A DNA stretch of 64,000 bases from Stercorarius parasiticus (taxonomy: Eukaryota; Chordata; Aves; Charadriiformes; Stercorariidae), in the NCBI GenBank assembly GCA_013396915.1, contig VWZL01000830.1, positions 516,356 to 580,355 on the forward strand, read 5' to 3'. Both the position numbers and the translations under genes were made by a program. Position 1 is the first letter of the stretch. Every line of letters begins with the position of its first letter. Under the pieces are notes generated by a model. It searched no databases and was not told the origin of the DNA. It was given only the letters and a program-made list of their open reading frames with translations. This document shows positions 38,301 through 49,406 of the stretch, piece after piece.

Positions 38301-40577
38301 CTCCCATGGCAGAGGATACATAATCAAATTAAAAACAGACAGACAAACAAAACAGAAACATTCCCAGCCAGTTTACATCTGGATCCAAAACAAAGTTATT
38401 TTCCATAAACCTGAGTCTCCCACTGAAAACATGTTGAGAGAAGTTATTTCTTTGATGTACTTACTCCTTCTACCAAAGGCTCCCACCCGCTCTGATGGGT
38501 CAACGTGCTCAGGTTGCCTCAGACCAGGAGAAAAGTCTCTTGATATTTAGATGTGAGGCTTTCAAAGTCTCATCCAACCCCAACTACTGCTTTCATCCAC
38601 GGGAACGAACCTAACCATGCAGGACGATATGCAGGGCTGCATAAATCAGAGACACCATAGCACTCAGCAGACAAGGAGCCGGTGCAGCTCTAGAGAGCTT
38701 ACACAATCTGTCCTTGCTGGTCTACAGTATCTAATGGCCAGCCAGCTCCTGCTTCAGCCTTCTCCTCCCAGGTAACTTTGAGCAAAGCGCTGGGCACAAA
38801 CACAAGCCTGAAGTCACATCAAAGCAGATTACTAAGGCAAGATCCCTATCTGAGAGAAAAGTCCAAAAATTTTATTAGGCCTGGATAAGAAAAGTTAAAG
38901 TTATTCTTATTAGATGCTGTGTTTGGGAAACCTCAAACTGATCTTCTTGAACACAGAGGAGTAGTTCTCCATAAGGCAGGCATGAAACAACTTAACATCT
39001 CCAGTCTTTCTCTAAGACCTCATTTGTTTTCAGGGTGAAGCCTCAGACTGTTGGCTCAGACTATTAGCCACAGCCCCAAAGCTGGCTAGACCACAAGAGA
39101 ATCCGCTGCAAGCCAGTACAATAAGACTGATTAGCCACTTAAACTCTACTTAAGATCTCAAAATAGGTCTTAAGTGGAAGATGGTACATTTTACTCTGTA
39201 AAAACTCACGACACTTGTTTTTTGTGGTTACACTGATGATGCATGTAGGCATGCACACTTGGCACTTTGCACACTCACTGCAATACCATCAATGTGAACT
39301 GCTACGTTCTGGAGGAAAAATCAACTTTTATAATTGCTCTTTAGTTACTGGGGTTGATGTCTGGTTGAGGACAAAACCAAAACAAAACATAAAGTCTTAC
39401 ACCAAATACAAGCTGTGATGCTGGAAAAATTTTGAACTGCTCATATAAAATACCCACACATGGGACATTCTGCATTACTTCTTAACATTACTGCATTTTC
39501 TTCACTGGGATGGGGTTAGATTTAAACCCCAAGAATGCATTAGCGGTGCCTATGGAAAGAAAAATACCCAAGGAATTTATAGCTGATATACCCAAAAAAA
39601 AAAAAAAAAGCTTAAACTTGACTTGGCAAAGTCTTTACACATATTAGATAAAAGACTTAGAAAACAGATGCTCCTTCTTACCAGCAGCCAAGATCTTCTA
39701 ATATCCCTACAACTTGTTAGTCAACTAACATATGGTACCACTTTAGGAAAACACACCATTCTGATTTTGCATTTACATGGTCTGTTTCCTACAGAACTAT
39801 TGTCAAGATTTAGCCATTGTAATATAACCTAGTAATTTTTATTCCTATACTTTAAATTAATCAATAAGCACAGAAATAAAAAGAGAATCAATTTAAATCC
39901 ACACAACAAGTAAAACTCATTTTCACATGGTTTCCAATGATGGATGAATTTCCTCTTACCTCGCCAGTCTGAACCTCACCAGTCTGTATAAAATCACAAC
40001 TTGCTGCAAAATTACAACCTAAAAATTCTGTTGACTTTGACTTAAAGCCACTGAAAACCCAATACATTAAGGTTTTTGGGTACAGCTGAACTGTCAAGGC
40101 AAAATTTAATGTAGCTTGGTAATATCTGCACAAGGTGGTTCCCACATATGCATAACTTTACTATTGTGTTTTAACGTCTATTTTGTACACATACGAGGCC
40201 TTACTGTCTCCTAAAAAGACACCATAATTTACTTATACACAATATTAGGTAAAAAATTAAAATGTAATTAAGGTTGCTTTTTTAATGAACCCTATATTTA
40301 AGTTTTAAACCAGTATTGCTCTGCTGTCCTAGTCTCTCTCAGCCTGACGCTGGCTTAATTTATCAATACTCAGCTGCTGGGCCTTATCAGCTTCTGCCAC
40401 CCTTACACAAATTCAGTGCAAGTCCATTCACAATATCACACACCTTGCACAAACTCACCACCCCTCAATCCAGGTGCCAGGTCGTGATTTCTGCTACTTC
40501 ACCAGCACACAGCGATGTGAGCAGCCTGCTCTCCAAAGGCGTTTTGTAGACCCTGCTTACAGACTGCTGCAACAGCT
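38301..40577. other. Unique sequence, no gene seen
   Basis: AT-rich sequence with an A16 run at 39594-39609. No recognisable gene, transposon or RNA. Confidence 0.5.
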
Positions 40578-40935
40578 AGAATCATAGACCCATTTAGATT
40601 GGAAAAGACCTTTAAGATCATCAAGTCCCACCGTAAACCTAACACTGCCAGAACCACCACTAGACCATGTCCCTCAGCACCATGTCTACACGTCTTTTAA
40701 ATACCTCCAGGGATGGCACCACCACTAGACCATGTCCCTCAGCACCACATCTACACTTCTTTTAATACCTCCAGGGATAGCAACTCAACCACTTCCCTGG
40801 GCAGCCTGTTCCAATGCTTGATAACTTTTCAGTGAAGAAATTTTTCCTAATATCCAACCTAAACCTCCTCTGGCACAACTTGAGGCCATTTCCTCTTGTC
40901 ATATCACTTGTTACTTGGGAAAAAGCCCACCCCCA
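40578..40935 (-). mobile_element. CR1 LINE, 3' portion, minus orientation
   Basis: Seen: AGAATCATAGACCCATTTAG at 40578 onward is the reverse complement of the CR1 3' terminus, followed by the CR1 3' UTR and, on the minus strand, the ORF2 C-terminus ([13 protein letters not shown], then GCPGKWLS). The matching stretch fades near 40935 at TTGTTACTTGGGAAAAAGCCC, so the copy is 5'-truncated at about 360 bp. It carries a 65-bp tandem duplication (separate entry). It is closer to the CR1 consensus I know than the copy at 33.6 kb, so it is probably younger. Avian CR1 usually makes no clear target duplication, and I see none. Confidence 0.92.
40653..40781 (-). repeat. 65-bp tandem duplication inside the CR1 copy
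   Basis: Copy 1 is 40653-40717 and copy 2 is 40718-40781. Both begin ACCACCACTAGACCATG and end CTCCAGGGAT plus two or three bases. They differ at a few positions (CATGTC versus CACATC, ACGTC versus ACTTC) and by one A, so the duplication is not recent. The normal CR1 has this segment once. Confidence 0.9.
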
Positions 40936-43900
40936 CCTGCACTGCTTCTCCACCACTGAATTAAACCCAATGCTTTTGCAGCACCAGGTGGGTTTTGGTT
41001 GCTGCAGTTCTTTCTGCAGTGCCATGTACCTCCACAGCCCTGGGGCAGGGTGGCAAGTGGTGATTACAGAAGGTGCAAAGATGTGGGGCACCAGGTGCTC
41101 CGGGCTTTGCAGCAAGCAGCATGGGTATTTTGCCATGTCACCCTGCAGACAAGGTGACATCCAAATAGCTCCAGTCAAGGTGTGGAAGGGAACGACTGTC
41201 TCTGCCCAGCCATGGAAACAGTAAGCAAGAACAAAGAAGTCTGGCAGAGAAAAGTCTATAAAGCAGTAAAACTTGTGGAGAAAGCTTAGGAGGACATTTA
41301 TGTTTTATGTTTGCTATTTAAATTAAAGATAGGCAGTTTTGAATATATATGGTGTATACATATTCTGCATTTTGAGGCTGTTAGGAGGGCTCGTTTTTTG
41401 GCTGTTTTTTAATGCTTTTAACATCAGACACAGATGTAGCACAATCTAAAAAACACTTTCAAAGTACTGTCATATGGAATCTTGTTTACGAGTGCAAAAA
41501 GAATTGCCTTACAATGCCACTTCTCAGCACTTGAAATGACAATGGATGCAATTCTATTTAAAGGAAGAGATAATTGTAAAATTTCTGAATACCTGAAATA
41601 CACTAAAAGCACCCAACATGTTTTACAGACAAATTACCAACTTTCTTTCAGGATCTCCAATGGCAGGATAAAAATGTAAGTAAGGTACGTGAATTCCTGA
41701 AATTTGTCTAAGATATAGTTTTAAAGTTGAAATCTGCGTTTTCACTTGCAAGAAATACAAACACCCAATGTTACAGGAAAATAAAGTGATGTTAGAAAAG
41801 TGAAATAAAGAAAGTGCTGCAACTTTTAATTATTTGACACTTTTGAAAAATTTTATAAATTCATATAGATAGGCTGGAAGGCAATCTGATATTCTCAATT
41901 TATTCATGATTAAACTTCGAACTATCCATACATACACCTGTAGGCACAAACACATAAAGTTACACCTGTATGTTTCACAGCATATCTCTCCCTCTCTATA
42001 TCGCTCATCATCAGTTAAATTATAAACTGTATTAAGAGGCGCAATAATTTCCTGTACAGCATGCGGTATAACGGTCCACTGTATTCTGGTATGGGTATCA
42101 GGCTACTACTCATAATATAATAACTGATACTTTAAAATGGATTGCGAAAATCCTCTCTCAGTTAAATATTTAATTTTAATTTAAAAGTAGTAATAATCTT
42201 CTTAAACAGACACATGAATGAAATGAACATTAATAGTTTCACATTTTTGGCACGCGCATCTGACAGAGATCTTTAAGAAATCCAAAGCAGGTGATAACTT
42301 TCTGTGGAAGATAAAAGAGAAAACAAGTCCCACCTGGCCAAGTCCCAAAGCAGAACATGGGATGGGACGAGACACTCAAGGCTGGAATGCGTCTCTTCTC
42401 AAAGGCTAGCACATACGTGACAGGGACAGTGTGTGAGGGTGGCACACCTGGGTATACAAGCAGCTTCACGAGCAAACTAACTTCACACCTGCAGCAACAT
42501 TTTTGGCTTGAAAGAGGTTGCAGAGAATACCTTGATAAATTATCTGATGGAAGATGTTTCTTCCGTCTCCAGCTTCCTTTTTTTTTTTTTAATTATTATT
42601 TTCTTTTGAATTCTGCTGCACAAAAGTTTAAGGAAGTCCCTCATCTGCTTAGCAAATCTCAGTTCCTAGGGGCGGCAAAAGGAGAACAAATGTGAATTTT
42701 CAACAGTTCAAGACTTTTGGGGTGCGGAGCTTCTTTGGCATTTGTATAACAGCTCTTACCAGGGGCCCATAAGCAGGAGCGGATTCCCAGCCACCGGGAT
42801 AAAGACAAATTTCCTCCCGACAGCCGAGGAGCTGGCAGGGAGGCACGGACAGCGCCAGACCTGGCTGAGATCCTGGGCTTTGCCCCACTTCACCCAAACT
42901 GCCTCCTCCCAGAGCCAGCCCCGTGGGGGGTGAGCAGGGGACAAGGGGACTTCAGGGGGTCCCACTCTGCTCCAGCACACCCACCCATCGCTGCAACCGC
43001 AGCACCTTCAACGTGTAATGGAGGAGCACAAGGGCTTTCCTCTCACCTCCAGACCCAGGTCCGCTGCCCGCAGCCTGCAGTGCAGTCTGCTTCCAGCATG
43101 ACAGCACACACTTCAGGATAAAGTATAGAATTAGGTATTCCTTGAACACCTCTCTACATTCGATTAAAGTGAAAGAGAAATGCATCTGTACAAACACTCT
43201 CATTCTAATATGCTCACCTAGGATATCTAGCTCTGCCTTGAGGGAGGTTTGGATTGCCCTGCTCTTGATATTTAAGCAGGGCCCTCGATTCTAAATTGTT
43301 GATGGAAGTACCCTAAAGCAACCTGAAACATCTGAAAAGATAAGAACGTTACAGATGCATGGATGGGCAAAATTTCCTCTCTCTCTTAATCCAGGCTCCT
43401 GGATAATGAAATGCACTGCTAATGTCTCTCAGAGGTACCTCATCAGTTTAGGCTGATGCTTTGTCATAAAAGCAGTAGCTGATCTGCTATTGCTTTCTTT
43501 TCTAAGTGAACATTTCACCCTTGCTATATCACCAAATTCGTATCTACTGAGTTCAAAGCCAAACACAATACTCACAGTCCCCCCCACCCCTTAGCAAAGA
43601 TAAAACATACTATATTTGCAGTACAGACAATTAAACTTCTAGATAATAACAAGATGCATGAAATCAAAACTTCATACAAATCTTTTAACTTACTGAACTA
43701 TTCTTCTCCTGCAGCAGAGCGTTCTGCACCAGCTATTAGCAACAAGAAGGGAATTTCCTCCTCCTCAGTCTATTCTTGAAATAGATTGCAGTAAGTCTTC
43801 CTTTCCAACCTCAGCCTTCAACAGCAAAAGGAAGCAACTCTCAATCTACAGGCAGGAACAACCTCACGAGCTAAAAAAAAACCACAACAACAACCAAACA

Positions 43901-46900
43901 ACCCCCCTCCCAAAATTTCGGCTGCCACTTTATTAAAGGTCAACACAGCCATTTGAGAAAGAAGATCTCTATGAGCTGTTTTAAAAGACTTCCTACTGCA
44001 GAAACCTAAATCATAGCATAATGCTTACTTGCCTTGCCTTTCAAGTCCGGAAAGCTCTTTGTTAAGATCACTTATAGTAAGGAAACAAGTTTTCACTCAC
44101 TCTGTATGTGTATTTTTATAAGCCAATCTTGTAAATAAACCAGTAACACTTTATGGAGGGCAATAGTGGACAGGTTGCCTTTGTCGTAAACATTAAAAGA
44201 AAATTTGTAAATCAGCCCACACAGCCTAGCAAGATCTGGGAATTCACCCCATACAATAGGGCCAACAGTGAAAAAACAAGAAAAAACAAAAAGGCTCGGG
44301 TGGTAACAGCCTCCTGACAACTCTACTCCAAGCAGCTATCATTATAGGCAAGGAAAAAGCTAAATATTTACCAAGTAGCTGTATAAATCTGCACTGCACA
44401 GCATGGAACAATCTCGTTTCAAAGATTTCAATTAAATGGAAGCCAAATCAATAGCTAAACCATATGCTAGACCCTGAGATCAGCATTGTCTACAGCAGTG
44501 ATGAAAGGTGGGCATTAGCCTGCTTATCAGACTGCTGAGTTCAGTAACTGAGAGAATAGAGGAGTCCTTAATTTTTTGGGTTTGTTTGGTTTTTGGTTTG
44601 TTTTGGTTTTTTTTGTTGAAGACACAATGGTCTCTCTCCCTTCTTCATTTCCTCAGCCGGGACCAGGTCCCCTCCTCTCCTAAAGGCTGAGGAAGGAGGC
44701 TTTGCACAACAGCTCACAAGACTCCCTCTTAGAGATCCCTCTGTATCATTAAGGGATTTTGGCAAAGAGAGGCTGGTGCTGCAGCCCCAGCTAAAGCAGC
44801 CTCAGCATCACTTATAATCTTAAGAAAGGTGGGAGGCCAGAATCAACCCTGTGTAGCCCATGCCTTCTCCCTGGGATCTGATAATGAAGCCTGAAAGCTC
44901 TGCTGTGGTATGAGCACTTCAGCCTTGACGCAGCCTTCCCAGGACTCTTCTGTGGGGACTGTGTTGATAAAAAAAGTTCTCTCCAAGATATTCGGTAGCA
45001 TTGGATGGGGAATCACAGGATCCTCAATACATCATGTCACTCCTAGATTTACCAATCCCGTATTCTTTTCTTTTTCCGACCTTTCTATAGACTTGAGAAA
45101 CAGAGAAAACATGATCTAGCCTTTTCATACTTTTATGTGAGACAGAAGAATTGTAACAGCACAACAGAATCATCACCTTCCATAAAAACCAAGAGACAAA
45201 GAAAGTCCTTCCTAGTACATATCTCTCCCTGTCCCTGATCAATTTAGGACAATCAGATCCATGATCAGAAAGACCAGAGTGCTCTGGACTTCTCTATGGA
45301 GGTTTTATTTGCTGTATCAGGAGCCCAGGCTGCTCATTCAGGCATTGAAGTTAGAAGACTAAAAATCATCTTTGAGAATAACAGACTAAACTGGAAATCA
45401 GCCCTGACTCAAAGCCTCAATGTAACAAAATGGCTTTTCACAATAGAGAAATGCAAATTATGGACAGATGCTCCATCAGTGCAAAGAATGATCACAAGCT
45501 GAAAACAGAAACTTGGAAAAACAAAGTGTGCAGGAAATCCAGAAAGAACAGTGTTGGGGTCAATGTGACAAAGGAGAAGAGCTGAAATTGAAAGATACTC
45601 TCTATTGGGAAAAGTATGAAGAAATACAGGAAAAATATTTCCACAAATTATCTGTCAAAGAAACCCTCCATTAGGAAGCAGGGAAATAAAACGGAGCATG
45701 CTTCTGGGAGAAACGCAGAGAGAGGCATTTGATGGCTCATGGCTACCTGCCATCTGATTAGCGGTGAGTGCTCCTACCATACAGGCAGAAGGTATGAAAA
45801 TGCACCAATATACTGAAATCCTGTCCTGGGAAAGCATGTGACAATACTTTAATTAACACTGGCAATGCTTGCACCTCCCAAAACGTCAGTAAAATTTGTT
45901 ACAGATCTATTCAGTCGATGATGATTTTTATTTCATATGAGAAAAAGGAGTGCCGTCTCAGACTAATTAGCTTTCCATACCAAAATCCAGGTTCATCTAA
46001 ATACCGGACTAAATGCTAACAGATGCTATCTTGATTTCCCATTTAAAATCCAAGACAGTGGTTCCCCAAGTAGGGTCCCAAACTCCATAGGGCCTGTTGC
46101 AGGTTACTCAGGGCTCTGTAAAATCTCACTGAAAACTCATTTTACAACGCCCAGAAAACATCCTTGGGGAGTAAAGAGAGTGCAGTAACCCTCCCTACAC
46201 CCATGGGCTTTGCCCCTGGTTGGAAGAGAGATGGAAGGAGTGTGGTGGCTGGACCCAGTAACGGGCTGCATCCACAGTATGCATGAAATTGCTATTTAGC
46301 AGTGAATGAACTTTCTGTAATGCTTTTTACCATATCCTCGTTTTAGTCATTATGTTATCTCTGATTATGAAGTTACAGAAAGTTTGTTTGCTGCTGCTAA
46401 TACTTTATGTTTTTTTAATGAAAACTGTTCCTGACTGTAGTCTCCTCTGTCAGAGTCACCCTGGACACAGCCAGGATGTAGGTGGGGAGAAGCAGCTGCT
46501 GAAAGGCTCATATACCGCAGCTCAAAGTTTTATCCCAGTTCTTCCAAAAACTTGGTGTGTCCCTGTTTTGCCTTAATTACCTTCCAGAAAGTACTGGAGT
46601 AACCTCTGACAACCTGTTACGGCTGCGCATGCATGTTTTGCCACAGCTGCTGCAGAAATATCCTTTGAAGACTCAACCTTGCACTTCTCAAGGACAGTCC
46701 CTTAAATAACCCACTGTAACGCATTTCATAAGGATCCTCTACACATTACCCCTTCATAGGGGGAATGTGCCAGTATCACTGGGAGACTTGTTTCAATGAT
46801 GCACTTAATGCTTTTACCTCTGTTACACCAGTATTAAAACTAATAAACCAATGCTTATGTTTCTGGTTGTGACAATTCTTATGTCACAGAAAGCAAAATT

Positions 46901-47811
46901 TTTATACAGATTTAATTCCATCTTCCAGACAACCTGAGCTGGATCCTAGAAGTTAGAGGAAGGAAGAGGCTTTCCCATATCCCACACGCAGCGATCCCAC
47001 CACTCTTCCTCACGCTTCCTCACTTCTTGGACCTCTGTCCTCTCTGCTCCCAGCCGCAGTGGCCCAACGTCAGCAGGAGCAGTGGGAGTTATCCCCTCTC
47101 CATTAGCCAGCAACCCAGCAGCCAGGGCACCACCCCAGCAAGGGGAAGCCATGGGCAAAACAACACAGTCAAAGGAGAGCCCGGTGACAAAAACCTGTGT
47201 GCTTATGTTAGTTCCATGGTGACAGCACGGTGCCTGGAGCTTCTCCAGCGCAACAGCAGACTAAGACCACAGGGCAAGAAGCAGGTGCCCAGGTTGTTTT
47301 CTTGGATTTAAGGCATTTAAAACGTACCATGGGTGGGTGCTATCAGCTATCACTATCTCACTGCCTGTGCTGGACTGTTTGGCATCGCAGGAGGCGGGTA
47401 GTAGATCTGATGCTGAATACATGGGCATTACTTGAAGCTAGGGACTCAGCATAGCAAAGATTGCTTAACGTCAGTGAAAACATTCACTCCTGTGTCCTCA
47501 AAAGGAGGTTTCTAAGATGACAAGCTCTTTAGAGCCATTTGACTTAAATTCTTGCTCTGATCTGGCTGCGTCCCCACAACGGACAGGAACAAAACACAGC
47601 CGCTATTAAACGACACAGGAGCTGCACACTATTTGGAGTACTTTTGACAAAGTAAGGAAGTATAAACTTGTTAACTTAAGAGCCTACTAGAACAGAATAA
47701 AGAGAACTCCACCAGTGGGTTCAAGAGCAAGCAAAAGCCAAATGCTGCTTTTGACTGGTGACAGATGAAGTAGAACAAAACATCGGAGAGACAGGAGACT
47801 GGGAAGCTGAT
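40936..47811. other. Unique sequence, no gene seen
   Basis: Mixed-GC unique DNA. A T/G-rich simple tract lies at 44568-44617 and a T run near 42577-42590. Frames at 42357-42695 (+), 42952-43203 (-) and 45296-45502 (+) have no recognised family. No tRNA, miRNA-like hairpin or clear transposon stood out. Confidence 0.45.
44568..44617. repeat. GTTT-rich simple repeat
   Basis: Tract of GTTTGTTTGG, TTTTTGG and GTTTTGG units; low complexity. Confidence 0.7.
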
Positions 47812-48407
47812 TGTCATAGTTTCAGCTGGGATGGAGTTAACTTTCTTGCTAGCAGCTGGTGTAGTGTTATGTTTTGGATTTGGGATGAGAAACAGTGATG
47901 ATAGCGCACTAATGTTTTTGGTTGTTGCTAGGCAGTCAAGGACTTAGCTTCTCACACCTTCCTGCCAGCGAGCAGGCTGGGGGGGGCACAAGAAGTTGGG
48001 GGAGAGACACAGCCGGGACAGCTGACCCCAGCTGACCAAAGAAATATCCCATGCCATATGATGTCATGCTCGGCGTATAAAGCTGAGAGAAGAAGGAGGA
48101 AGGGGGGAACATTTGGAATGATGGCATTTGTCTTCCCAAGTAACTGTTATGCGTGATGGAGCCCTGCTTTCCTGGAGATGGCTGAACACCTGCCTGCTGA
48201 TGGGAAGCAGTGAATGAATTCCATGAATTCCTTGTTTTGCTTTGCTCATGTGCATGGCTTTTACTTTGCCTATACTTTACTGTCTTTATCTCAACCCATG
48301 GGTTTTTCCTCACTTTTACTCTTCCAATTCTCTCCCCCATCCCAACTGGGGAGAATGAGCAAGCAGCTGCGTGCTCCTGGGTTGCTGACTGGGGTTAAAC
48401 CATGACA
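47812..48407 (+). mobile_element. ERV-L-type long terminal repeat (avian), plus orientation
   Basis: Seen: a 596-bp unit starting TGTCATAG and ending CCATGACA, so it has TG..CA ends with short inverted termini. A TATAAAG lies at 48076-48082, preceded by TGATGTCA at 48059-48066, one base from a CRE/ATF site. This order (U3 with CRE-like and TATA sites, then R and U5) sets the plus orientation. No exact AATAAA or ATTAAA remains in the expected R region (about 48265-48285). I recognise the sequence as an LTR family abundant in bird genomes and associate it with ERV-L, from memory. The ORFs on both strands here (for example 47936-48340 minus) are shadows of the LTR. No TSD is seen at its right edge, which is explained by the composite structure below. 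Confidence 0.8.
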
Positions 48408-48632
48408 GTCTTTTTCCAAACGTGTCCTCTCCCCTCCACCTTTTTTTTTTTTTGAGATAAAGTACTGGCCATTTTTCTCATTCAGCAATACCTAAAGTCA
48501 GCTGGATGGCTTTCACCTCTCCAAAGTGGCTCGATTCACCTCGGCCTTCAGTGGCTTCTGCGACTTATCGTGTAGGACTCCACACCAGCTGCTGGCAAGA
48601 AAGTTAACTCCATCCCAGCTGAAACCATGACA
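48408..48632 (-). mobile_element. Inverted ERV-L scrap: U3 start fused to pol-like fragment
   Basis: Seen: 48582-48632 is the reverse complement of the first 51 bp of the adjacent LTR with two mismatches. To its left, the minus strand at 48454-48581 gives protein-like text in two broken frames (first block to 48513 at a TGA, then a second block with an internal stop). I associate this with the RNase H part of ERV-L pol. A T13 run lies at 48441-48453, and 33 bp remain unassigned up to the LTR. The fragment is short, frameshifted and stopped, and cannot encode a product. Assignment to pol is from memory and is less certain than the LTR match. Confidence 0.6.
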
Positions 48633-49386
48633 CTGACTCATTAAAAAATAATAAAATGAAAATTCATTACAGTGAAGAAGAAGAGCATCCTTCCAAAAAT
48701 ACAAGACTATTAGGAGGATATTTTTGTAATATTACAATTGTTTTACCATGTTAATATACCCTATTAAAAATAAGGAACATTGGCTGGCGTAAGGATGAAG
48801 CTCAGTAGTAAGTGTATGATCCAAAAATACAAATTACAGATAAAGAAGTGGCTACTGAAACTGCCAGAAAATCCATACACATCACCTGAATTAGAATACA
48901 AAGACAGAATGGACACAAAAATGGACCTTTGAAAGACAGTGAAATGCAAGAGATGTGACCCCTGAAAACATAATAGAAGGGGTGGGATGGGATGTTGATG
49001 CACAAAACTGCAACATCCTGAGGATGAAGAGTAGAGAAGAGGAAGAATGTCTAATTGTAATTGAAATTAATATCATAACCCCAGACATGCCAGGTCTCAG
49101 ATGGATTAGAATCAGGACTCCTATTGTAAATTAATCTCTCAAGAGAGGGCACAGAGCAGAGTAGAGAAAAAGGATGCAGTTCCTAAAACACAGAGCTATT
49201 CTGGAACGAGTCAGTGTTGGTCAGAGAGACAAGACAGGCAGGTGAAGCCATCTGACTTACGGATGTGTGCGTGCCTCGGAGGCGGCACTCACGGGTACAG
49301 GGAGTTTTCAAACATGAGGGACAAGCTGAATGCACAGGACACAAGACTATCCTACCTACCCAGCTGTAAAAGCAAATCCATGTTGT

Positions 49387-49406
49387 TTTATTATTATTAT
49401 TATTAC
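49387..49406. repeat. (TTA)n microsatellite
   Basis: Six or so TTA units ending TTACATGG. Confidence 0.85.

Larger units (their letters stand above)
47807..48637. repeat. Composite unit with 51-bp inverted ends and near-TSD
   Basis: The LTR and the inverted scrap together form an 821-bp unit (47812-48632) whose two ends are the same 51 bp in opposite orientation (47812-47862 and 48582-48632). It is flanked by CTGAT (47807-47811) and CTGAC (48633-48637), a four-of-five match of the length that ERV-L-type integrases usually duplicate. The LTR taken alone has no such flank. This suggests that the whole composite integrated as one piece. Confidence 0.6.

Noticed and set aside
47936..48340. 134-codon minus-strand frame
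   Set aside because: Antisense shadow of the LTR sequence; the LTR structure explains it fully.
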